Source: Chitinophagales bacterium
Lineage (GTDB): Bacteria > Bacteroidota > Bacteroidia > Chitinophagales > JADIYW01
Reading direction: 5' to 3'
Length of the DNA stretch: 64,000 nucleotides
Assembly (NCBI GenBank): GCA_023957245.1
Contig: JAMLHJ010000012.1
Span: 1 to 64,000 of the forward strand
Position numbers and translations under genes: made by a program. Shown here one piece after another: positions 49,196-57,302 of this stretch (position 1 is its first letter; every line of letters starts with the position of its first letter). The notes beneath the pieces were generated by a model. That model was not told the DNA's origin, did no database searches, and was given only the letters and a program-made list of their open reading frames with translations.

Positions 49196-49230
49196 TGAAA
49201 CTTATCCTTTCTTTTATTGTTATTTACATC

Positions 49231-49722
49231 ATGAAATGGCTCAGTATAATTACATTAATATTATTATTCGGTTGCAATTCATCATCAACTACACATCAAA
49301 ATATCAATATGGAAAACTCATCTTCTCAAGCTCGTATTATTAAGACAGAAGCCGAATGGAAACAAATATTAGATCCAGAAGCATTCAACGTATTGCGACA
49401 AAGTGGCACAGAATATCCTCATACTGGACAATACAATCAATTTTTCCAAGAGGGTAAATATTATTGTAAGGGATGTAATTCCTTTCTATTTTCTTCAGAT
49501 ACTAAATTTAATTCTAGTTGTGGCTGGCCTTCATTTTATGATGTTCAAAAAGATGCTATTCAATATATTCAGGATTTATCTCATGGCATGAGGCGTATTG
49601 AAGTTAGATGTAGTACATGCGATGGACATTTGGGGCATGTATTTGAGGACGGACCACGTGACAAGACAGGTTTAAGATATTGTATTAATTCTGCAGCTCT
49701 TGTTTTTATACCCAATAAATAG
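49231..49722 (+). CDS. msrB: Peptide-methionine (R)-S-oxide reductase, lipoprotein form
   Basis: 163 residues from the ATG at 49231, which gives a standard lipoprotein signal with lipobox LFGC (C15). An ATG at 49195 precedes it. MsrB domain: two CxxC zinc pairs (YYCKGCNS and RCSTCDGHLGHVF), SSCGWPSFYD, and catalytic Cys in GLRYCINS. It reduces methionine-R-sulfoxide, here in an envelope location. Confidence 0.94.
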   Translation: MKWLSIITLILLFGCNSSSTTHQNINMENSSSQARIIKTEAEWKQILDPEAFNVLRQSGTEYPHTGQYNQFFQEGKYYCKGCNSFLFSSDTKFNSSCGWPSFYDVQKDAIQYIQDLSHGMRRIEVRCSTCDGHLGHVFEDGPRDKTGLRYCINSAALVFIPNK

Positions 49723-49866
49723 CAAAATATTATACCAAGGCACAATCTTGAAAAATTCTATTTAAAATTGTGAAGGAAAAATTTGAAGTTCAACTCATTT
49801 TTCAACAAATTCATAAAAATTGGCTTGTAAATTGAATGATAATTTTCAAAATTAAAAAAACAAAAA

Positions 49867-50316
49867 ATGGAATACAAAGATTTATATAGCAATAACTCGC
49901 CTCAATATGAATATGCAGGATTTGGTCTGAGATTGATAGCTTATTTTATAGATGCTATTGTTCTCTCAATTATACTGAAACTCTTGTCATTGGTGTTTGG
50001 ATTTGATTTTAATACTGAAATTTCCAAAGTGACGTACAGCCCAGGAGGGCTTGTTGCTTTTCTTGTTTCTATCTCTTATTTCGTATATTTTGAAACAGGG
50101 ATTCATCAAGCTACTATTGGGAAAAGAATGATGGATTTGAAAGTAATCAAGCAAGATGGAACGCCTTTATCTAAAGTGGATTCTATTTTCAGATATTTGG
50201 GGAAAATACTATCTGCAATCATCTTTCTGATTGGATATATCATGGTTATTTTTGACGACAAAAAACGTGCACTCCATGATAGAATTGCTAGTACTTATGT
50301 GATAAAAGCAAAGTAA
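49867..50316 (+). CDS. RDD family membrane protein
   Basis: 149 residues, three membrane helices. RDD residues: R near GLRLIAYFIDAI, D in the same helix, and the second conserved block GKRMMDLKV. The C-terminal DKKRALHDRIASTYV is diagnostic of the family. Role unknown; some members move ions or compatible solutes. It is followed 61 nt later by the serine hydrolase. Confidence 0.92.
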   Translation: MEYKDLYSNNSPQYEYAGFGLRLIAYFIDAIVLSIILKLLSLVFGFDFNTEISKVTYSPGGLVAFLVSISYFVYFETGIHQATIGKRMMDLKVIKQDGTPLSKVDSIFRYLGKILSAIIFLIGYIMVIFDDKKRALHDRIASTYVIKAK

Positions 50317-50377
50317 GAATCAGCAGAAAAGTGCGACTATATTTTCATTTATATTAAATTATTCCTACTTTTCTATA

Positions 50378-51502
50378 ATGATAAAGAAAGCGCTTGTATT
50401 ATTTGTCTTTTTAGGCATCTTATTGGCAGTATCGCCTTTATATATTCAAAGAGGAATTTTTAGAAATTTTTCTGACATTACAGACTATCAGTTTTTTGCC
50501 AATGCTTTAGTCCAGAAAGGAAAAGGAGAACCTTGGTTGCAATCTTCTTCTTATAATCAGAAAGGACTGAATTTAGAACAAGAAGAAGAATTGAAAAAAA
50601 ATAAGACAGTTGCTTATTTAGTGATTCAAAACGACAGTATCCTTTTTGAAGAATATTGGAAAGGATATAGTGATACTAGCCATTCTGGTTCATTCTCTAT
50701 GGCAAAATCTGTAGTAAGTATGCTCATGGGTATCGCCATAGAAGAAGGCAAAATCAAAAGTGTCAATGATTATCTTTCAGATTATGTTCCAGAATTTAAA
50801 AGAGCAGGTACAGATACTATTCGCATTAAAGATATTCTTACCATGAGTGGAGGATTTGATTGGACAGAATCTTATATCAATATCTTTGGCAAAACTGCTG
50901 ATATCTATTATGGAGATAGAGTAAAAAGTATTGTAGGAAAACTAAATGCTGAATATGCTCCTGGTCAAACTTTTTATTATTCGAGTGCAGAAACACAAAT
51001 GCTAGGTTGGGCAATTGAGAATGCATACAAAAGGACAATTCCTGATTTGTTTTCTGAAAAAATATGGTCAAAAATTGGAGCTGAAAATGATGCATATTGG
51101 AGTTTGGACAAGAAAGATGGTACAGCTAAAGTATTTTGTTGCCTCAATTCTAATGCAAGAGATTTTGCACGACTTGGCAAATTAGTTTTACAAAATGGGC
51201 AATGGAACGGTCAGCAAATCGTACCTGCTAACTATATTAAAGATGCAACTTCAGCAGCTCTATGGCTCAAAAATCGTGATGGAGAACAAGTAGATTTTTA
51301 TGGTTATCAATTTTGGATCATGAATTATAAAGGTCTGACAATCCCTTATTTCAGAGGTGTAAAAGGTCAATTTATATACGTTATTCCTCAAAAAAATGCA
51401 ATTGTAGTACGATTGGGAGAATATGTTTCTCAAACTAGAGTACACAATCATTCTGAAGATTCTTATATGCATATTGATGCTGCCTTAGATTTGTTACAAT
51501 AA
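50378..51502 (+). CDS. Class C beta-lactamase-like serine hydrolase
   Basis: 374 residues. N-terminal membrane anchor or signal (about 4-20). Active-site SxxK is S107-MA-K110, the YxN-type motif appears as YYSSAE, and FRGVKGQFIYV stands where the HxG/KTG block is expected. Such proteins are usually esterases or D-amino-acid peptidases rather than antibiotic beta-lactamases. Periplasmic or membrane-bound. Confidence 0.9.
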   Translation: MIKKALVLFVFLGILLAVSPLYIQRGIFRNFSDITDYQFFANALVQKGKGEPWLQSSSYNQKGLNLEQEEELKKNKTVAYLVIQNDSILFEEYWKGYSDTSHSGSFSMAKSVVSMLMGIAIEEGKIKSVNDYLSDYVPEFKRAGTDTIRIKDILTMSGGFDWTESYINIFGKTADIYYGDRVKSIVGKLNAEYAPGQTFYYSSAETQMLGWAIENAYKRTIPDLFSEKIWSKIGAENDAYWSLDKKDGTAKVFCCLNSNARDFARLGKLVLQNGQWNGQQIVPANYIKDATSAALWLKNRDGEQVDFYGYQFWIMNYKGLTIPYFRGVKGQFIYVIPQKNAIVVRLGEYVSQTRVHNHSEDSYMHIDAALDLLQ

Positions 51503-51610
51503 TAAAGACTCAAAGCAAATCCTTTAATAAACTCTGAGCTTCCTTGTGAAATTTTGTGGAACAACTTCAATAAATAACTATTACACAAAAAACACGAAGA
51601 AAAATCATTG

Positions 51611-51770
51611 TGAAACTCTGTGCTTCTTTGTGAAACTTTGTGTGGCTTTGTGTGGCTTTGTGTGATTTCGTGCAACTTGGTGTGAATTGGTGTGGTTTTA
51701 TGTAATTTCGTATAATTCCGTGCAACTTGGTGCAACTTGGTGTAAATTCGTGTAATTTCATGTGATTTTG
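51611..51770. repeat. Degenerate tandem array, exact 10-bp period
   Basis: Sixteen consecutive 10-nt units without a single insertion or deletion, consensus TGTRAYTTNG, for example TGTGGCTTTG twice in succession and TGCAACTTGG three times. The minus strand has no stops in any register long enough to break it, so two spurious ORFs arise. Confidence 0.88.
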
Positions 51771-51975
51771 TAGTAGAAAAATTGGATTTATTATATGTTC
51801 TTCGCAAGCCCAGAATGACAGGCATGGGAAATCGTCCTTGCGAGGAACGAAGCAATCTATATCTTACTTTTCACATTATTTCATTACTTCATTAAACTCC
51901 ATGAACTTTTCGTAAAACATAGCAGTCTTTGCGGTTAAATTGTATTTCTTAGAGCAAAATGTACAAAAAGAGCAA

Positions 51976-52050
51976 TGTCATTCCTGCGGAAGCAGGAATC
52001 TCATGAAAGGTAAAATTAGGATGGAGATTCCCATTTTCATGGGAATGACA
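51976..52050. repeat. Paired REP-like palindromes
   Basis: TGTCA (51976-51980) and TGACA (52046-52050) enclose ATTCCTGC/GCAGGAAT and ATTCCCAT/ATGGGAAT hairpins with tetraloops. It is the inverted, better-conserved copy of 125-199. Confidence 0.85.
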
Positions 52051-52206
52051 AAATAAGGAGATAGGGATTAGACAACCATCGGCTTTTTCACATCTTCACA
52101 TTTGCAAATCTCCAAAATAAACTCAGTGAACTTTGCGTAAAACTTAGTGTCCTTTGTGCTTAGTTTCGAGAACCTCAACCGTTAGTGGTTATTAAGGTTA
52201 TTTCTT

Positions 52207-52373
52207 CATACTTTTCTTTAGAAGAAAAAGTATGCAAAAGAATCGCACCGGATTTTTCGCTGACCCACTTAATACTTGAAAGCTATTTCTTCAAAACTCG
52301 ACTTCGTCTCATACAATTGAAGAAATTACGCTTTCTTCGTATAGTGGGTGCCCAGCATCAAAATCTATGGTGC
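52207..52373 (+). repeat. Long-hairpin repeat element, copy 2
   Basis: Arms at 52263-52269/52343-52349, 52272-52275/52339-52342, 52278-52283/52330-52335 and 52285-52294/52317-52326 pair in nested order, enclosed by GCACC (52245-52249) and GGTGC (52369-52373). It is preceded by the 28-nt hairpin 52207-52234. Differences from copy 1 fall in loops and linkers. Confidence 0.85.
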
Positions 52374-52731
52374 AGAGCGCATTCGCAATGTGTAGTTCTG
52401 TCTATCACTTCGTGAACTTCGCGTAAAACTTAGCAGTCTTTGCGGTTAAGTTTTGGACGATTATATTATTAAAATCTACAAAAGGGAACTCCTACGGAGC
52501 ATGAATTGGTCGTCTATTTATTCTTACTAAGCGGTAGCCTCTATGAGGCAAATTCAACCACCAGCATTTTTCATTCGTACTTCGTACCTCGTAATTTTAA
52601 TTTTTAATTCATAATTTACCATCACATCTCCACATCTCCACATTGCTTCATTATTTCATTTTCTAATTGGCACATCTATTGCATATTACTGAAAAAAAAC
52701 ACACATTTACATTAAATTAATAGATAAGGAT

Positions 52732-53166
52732 ATGAGAAGCATTATAGTGGCATTAATATTACTTTGCAGTTTTCAAGCCCATTCACAATCAGCGAACGAT
52801 ACATATGAAGATATTTACGAAGAGTCTTCAGTTGCAGTTGCTGAAGATGTTGATGAAGATTTCAATCCCATCAACGAGCAAATTTCTTATGATATGGAAG
52901 CCAATGGCAAGCAATTAGTCATTATCATTTCTAATAGTCCAAATAAATTAGAAACACAAAATTTATATATCGACATCTTTCAAAGACCTCTTAATTCGGA
53001 TAAAGATGAAACTCTTATTGCAACCTTAAAATTACCTGTCAAACCCGATTGGGAAAATGCATCAATTAAGTATAATTTTACAATAGAAGGCGACTATGTC
53101 ATAGATGTCACCAATGAAGAAGGTGATTATGTCAATACAGGTTATTTCACCCTCTATAAACAATAA
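52732..53166 (+). CDS. Hypothetical secreted protein
   Basis: 144 residues. Signal peptide (cleavage near AHSQ), an acidic stretch (about 22-50), then a beta-sandwich-like domain (YDMEANGKQLVIIISN to YFTLYKQ). No lipobox and no sorting domain. I do not recognise the family. It stands alone between repeat cluster E and the convergent dnaE. Confidence 0.75.
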   Translation: MRSIIVALILLCSFQAHSQSANDTYEDIYEESSVAVAEDVDEDFNPINEQISYDMEANGKQLVIIISNSPNKLETQNLYIDIFQRPLNSDKDETLIATLKLPVKPDWENASIKYNFTIEGDYVIDVTNEEGDYVNTGYFTLYKQ

Positions 53167-53239
53167 GTGCTCAATGAATAATTTATTTTGACCTAAGCTC
53201 AATAATATGAATGATTTTTAATCGAAATTCTAGCTCAAA

Positions 53240-56200
53240 TTAATCATCACCTTCTATTACATCTTCATTCGTTTCCGGCTCCTCTTTACGAGTTATCTTA
53301 CGATACTTTTCATCTTCATCACGTATCGAATAAGCAATCACGTCCAACTTAAGCAATTCATCTATCAGATTTGAATTCAAATTTACCTTGGCAGATTTAG
53401 ACCTTAAAACAATAGGTGCTTTATCCTTATCGGTGTCTAAACTTATACGTAGAGCAAATTTTCCTTTGTATTTACTCGTAATCGCTAAAAGATGATTGAC
53501 TGTATTGTAATTTGTTCTTTTCCCATTTAAAGAGATTTCCAAAAATTTTCCTTCCTTTTCCATTAAGGTATTTAAATAGTCTATTTCAGATACTCTAAAT
53601 GAATAATCTGTCGAATCTTTAAAGCGTGGTCGATAAATTCCACTGATTCTTAATAAGCTATTCACTTCAAAAAAGGCAGCGAACTTGACATAATCATCAC
53701 CAAAGAAAGACAATTCTATTTCAGAAAACTCATCTTCAACTTTCATTATTGCAAAAGGTTTTCCATCCTTAGTTATACGCTTGTTTACTTCCTTTACAAT
53801 ACATCCAAAAAGAATTTTCACTCCTAGATTACTTTCATCAATATCTCTAATCTCAGCATTACAAAAATGTTGTAGTTCATACTTATATTCATCCAATGGA
53901 TGCCCTGAAAGATAGATTCCTATGACAGATTTTTCTTTTGAAAGCATCGTCAGACTATCCCAAACAGGCACATGAGGAATCGTTGGTTCGACTATAAGGT
54001 CATCATCAAGCATATCTCCAAAGAGTGAATTAGCAGAGTTGTCTTTTTGTAATTTAAAAGCATTTCCAAACTTTATGATGATATCTATAGCATTCATTCC
54101 ATCATCTCTGAGGGCTTCCACATATTGAGCTCTATGAATATCTCCTAAAGAATCAAATGCTCCTGAAATCGCCAAAGTTTCCATACTCTTCTTATTGACT
54201 GCACGAAGATTGACACGCTTAACAAAATCAAAAATAGAATTATATGGGCCATTGGCATTTCGCTCATCAATAATAGCTTGAGCTGCAGCACCTCCTAGTC
54301 CTTTCAAAGCTGACAATGTAAAACGAATTTCTCCCTTTTTATTCACAGCGAATTTCATATTACTTTCATTAATATCAGGTCCCAAAACTTTGACACCCAT
54401 GTTTCTACATTCACTTAAGAAAAAACTGATTTTGTCTGCATTGCTAAAGTTATTGGTCAAGACACCAGCCATAAACTCAGCAGGATAATTGGCTTTAAGA
54501 TATGCTGTTTGGTAAGCAACCATAGCGTAACAAACAGAGTGAGATTTATTGAAAGCATAAGCTGCAAATGCTTCCCAGTCTTTCCAAATCTTCTCCAATG
54601 CTGCTTCTGGATGCCCTTTTTCCTTGGCTTGTGAAACAAACTTAGGTTTGAGTCTATCCAATGTTGCTTTATCTTTCTTACCCATTGCTTTACGCAAAAC
54701 ATCCGCATCACCTTTGGTAAATCCTGCTAACTTTTGAGACAATAACATCACCTGCTCTTGATATACTGTAATGCCATAAGTATCTTTCAAATACTCTTCC
54801 ATTTCTGGCAAATCATATTCAATCTTTTCCCGCCCAAATTTCCTATCAATAAAATTAGGAATATACTCTATAGGGCCTGGACGATATAATGCATTCATCG
54901 CTACTAAGTCATCAAATCTATCGGGTTTTAAATCTCGTAAATACTTTTGCATACCTCCAGATTCAAACTGAAAAGTACCATTCGTATCTCCTCTTTGATA
55001 CAAGGCAAATGTCTTTTTATCAGTTAACGGAATTTCATCCAAATCAATTTTTATCCCATGATTGGAATGAATCAATTCTACCGCATCTTTCAATACTGTC
55101 AATGTTTTCAGACCCAGAAAGTCCATTTTGATAACACCTGCATCTTCAATCACACTTCCTTCATATTGTGTAATTAATAGATTGACATCTTTTGCTTTAG
55201 CTACTGGAATAATCTCTGTCAAATCTTTGGGAGCAATAATAATTCCTGCAGCATGAATACCTGTACTTCTAATTGACCCTTCCAACTTTATAGCTTCTCT
55301 TATCACCTCAGCTCTCAAGTCGTCTCCTTCCATTATTTGACGTAAAAGTTTCAATTTATCAACTGACTCTATATCCAATCCATATTTTTTAACAGGACCA
55401 TCATCAGCGTCTAAGGGCTTTAATAATAATCTATTTAATTCAACACCTGGTTTTTCAGGGACTAATTTTGCGAGCATATTAGACTCAGCTAAAGGCAGAT
55501 CCAATACTCTAGCAACATCCTTAATACTCGACTTAGCTGCCATTGTACCATAAGTAACGATGTGAGCCACTTGCCTCTCGCCATATTTTTGAACAACATA
55601 ATCAATCACTTTTTGACGACCATTATCTTCAAAATCTGTATCAATATCTGGCATACTCTTACGGTCAGGATTGAGAAATCTCTCAAAAAGAAGATTATAT
55701 TTTATCGGATCTATATTGGTGATACCTATGCAATATGCTACTGCAGAACCTGCTGCAGAACCCCTACCAGGCCCAATATAAACACCTATTTCTTTACCTT
55801 TATTAATAAAATCTTGTACAATCAAAAAATAGCCAGCAAAGCCCATCGTTTTTATTGTAAACAATTCAAAGTCAATTCGTTCAGTTATTTCGGGGTCTAT
55901 TTCTCCATATCTTCTTTTTGCTCCTTCATAGGTCAAATGCCTGAGATATTCGTCTTGATCAACAAAATTCAAAGGAATCTCGTAATTGGGTAATAAAATC
56001 TCTTGTTTAAGTTTCAGAGTTTCCACTTTATCCACTATCAACTGCGTATTTTCTAAGGCATGAGGCAGATCCGAAAATTTTTCCAACATTTGATTCTCTG
56101 TTTTAAAGAAAAACTGATCATTGGCAAAAGCAAATCTAGTTCCCTTCTGAAAACCTCCATCTTCAGAAAAATCTTTATTTGTTGGCGTGCTTTTCTTCTC

Positions 56201-56932
56201 ACCTGTATTGACACACAAAAGAATATCATGCGCATTGTAATCTTCTTGATCTACATAATGCGTATCATTGGTAGCGATAACTGGCACATTATATTTTTTA
56301 GCAAATCGGAGCAAAACCTCATTGACTTTATCTTGGTCAGCAATCCCATGTCTTTGTAATTCTACATAATAATCATCACCAAAAATATCCAACCACCACT
56401 TAAATAGCACTTCAGCTTCTTCCTCTCCTTTATTCAAGATAGCTCTCGGCACCTCGGCTGCAAGACAACATGTCGTAGCTATCAATCCTTCATGGTATTG
56501 CAAAACCAATTCCTTATCGATACGTGGATATTTGCCATACATTCCCTCCATATATCCTAAAGAACAAAGTTTGACTAGATTTTCATATCCTTTTCGATTC
56601 TTGGCCAATAAAAGCTGATGATATCTTTTATCCTTCTCCCCTTTTGTAAATTGTTGTTGATGACGATTCTCCACTAAATAAAATTCACAACCGATAATAG
56701 GCTTAACCACAGGCTCCAAGATATCTTTCCCATTATCATCTTTCCCAACTACTTTGGTATCCTTCCATGCCTCTGCAACAAATTGAAATACTCCATACAT
56801 ATTGCCATGATCTGTTATCGCCAATCCATTATGCCCATCACCTTTGGCTTTAGCAAATAATTTCTTAATATTTGACGCTCCATCCAACAATGAAAATTGA
56901 GTATGACTATGTAAATGTGAAAAATTAGACAT
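53240..56932 (-). CDS. dnaE: DNA polymerase III subunit alpha
   Basis: 1230 residues. Order: PHP domain (HSHTQFSLLDGAS at the N terminus), C-family polymerase core with PGRGSAAGSAVAYC and catalytic aspartates in MPDIDTDFED, fingers (RPGPIEYIPNFIDRK), tandem HhH region, OB fold (about 1010-1100) and a divergent C-terminal domain ending in acidic residues. It is the replicative polymerase. Monocistronic. Confidence 0.97.
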   Translation of the reverse strand: MSNFSHLHSHTQFSLLDGASNIKKLFAKAKGDGHNGLAITDHGNMYGVFQFVAEAWKDTKVVGKDDNGKDILEPVVKPIIGCEFYLVENRHQQQFTKGEKDKRYHQLLLAKNRKGYENLVKLCSLGYMEGMYGKYPRIDKELVLQYHEGLIATTCCLAAEVPRAILNKGEEEAEVLFKWWLDIFGDDYYVELQRHGIADQDKVNEVLLRFAKKYNVPVIATNDTHYVDQEDYNAHDILLCVNTGEKKSTPTNKDFSEDGGFQKGTRFAFANDQFFFKTENQMLEKFSDLPHALENTQLIVDKVETLKLKQEILLPNYEIPLNFVDQDEYLRHLTYEGAKRRYGEIDPEITERIDFELFTIKTMGFAGYFLIVQDFINKGKEIGVYIGPGRGSAAGSAVAYCIGITNIDPIKYNLLFERFLNPDRKSMPDIDTDFEDNGRQKVIDYVVQKYGERQVAHIVTYGTMAAKSSIKDVARVLDLPLAESNMLAKLVPEKPGVELNRLLLKPLDADDGPVKKYGLDIESVDKLKLLRQIMEGDDLRAEVIREAIKLEGSIRSTGIHAAGIIIAPKDLTEIIPVAKAKDVNLLITQYEGSVIEDAGVIKMDFLGLKTLTVLKDAVELIHSNHGIKIDLDEIPLTDKKTFALYQRGDTNGTFQFESGGMQKYLRDLKPDRFDDLVAMNALYRPGPIEYIPNFIDRKFGREKIEYDLPEMEEYLKDTYGITVYQEQVMLLSQKLAGFTKGDADVLRKAMGKKDKATLDRLKPKFVSQAKEKGHPEAALEKIWKDWEAFAAYAFNKSHSVCYAMVAYQTAYLKANYPAEFMAGVLTNNFSNADKISFFLSECRNMGVKVLGPDINESNMKFAVNKKGEIRFTLSALKGLGGAAAQAIIDERNANGPYNSIFDFVKRVNLRAVNKKSMETLAISGAFDSLGDIHRAQYVEALRDDGMNAIDIIIKFGNAFKLQKDNSANSLFGDMLDDDLIVEPTIPHVPVWDSLTMLSKEKSVIGIYLSGHPLDEYKYELQHFCNAEIRDIDESNLGVKILFGCIVKEVNKRITKDGKPFAIMKVEDEFSEIELSFFGDDYVKFAAFFEVNSLLRISGIYRPRFKDSTDYSFRVSEIDYLNTLMEKEGKFLEISLNGKRTNYNTVNHLLAITSKYKGKFALRISLDTDKDKAPIVLRSKSAKVNLNSNLIDELLKLDVIAYSIRDEDEKYRKITRKEEPETNEDVIEGDD

Positions 56933-57302
56933 GAATAAAAATGATTAAACTAAGAGATTCTTCAAAAATAATCTTCAAAAAACAGAAGTCCATAAATTTC
57001 GATACAAACTTTTCAACATAATTTTATAGCAAAAAAAAACACTTAATTATCAAGAGTTTATAAAATAATATCTTATTTATTATTGGATATTACTATCTAA
57101 TTGAGTTAAGAATAAATGAGTACAAAAAATACAATTCATCCCTACAAATACTTACACATTGTGCTTATAAAGAATTTTTATTATTAAAACAGATAAGGCA
57201 TAAATTCAATTATCAAATCTAGTCATCGTCAAGTTTCTTCATACCCCATTCTTCATTTTACCTCTCACATTTTACAACAATTCCACATAATTCCAATATC
57301 AT
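56933..57302. other. Intergenic stretch between dnaE and the 704-residue gene
   Basis: AT-rich, no ORF. The last 65 nt (57238-57300) carry short phrases of the dispersed repeat type (TTTACCTCTCACATTTTAC), but no full module. Confidence 0.5.

Larger units (their letters stand above)
51520..52670 (-). repeat. Repeat cluster E (largest, about 1.15 kb)
   Basis: In order: CACAAAG-type phrases (51541-51600), an exact 10-bp periodic tract (51611-51770), a TGCGAGGAACGAAGCAATC repeat (51839-51857), a minus-oriented module (51898-51938), paired REP palindromes (51976-52050), a second module (52085-52190), the long-hairpin element (52207-52373), and two more modules (52400-52450 and 52545-52670). It is the fullest version of the mosaics seen in clusters A and D. 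Nothing in it looks like a real gene. Confidence 0.88.

Noticed and set aside
51463..51855. Minus-strand ORFs (51463-51855 and 51567-51761) rich in Thr, Lys and His
   Set aside because: They are readings of the 10-bp periodic tract; the repeat period explains the lack of stops.
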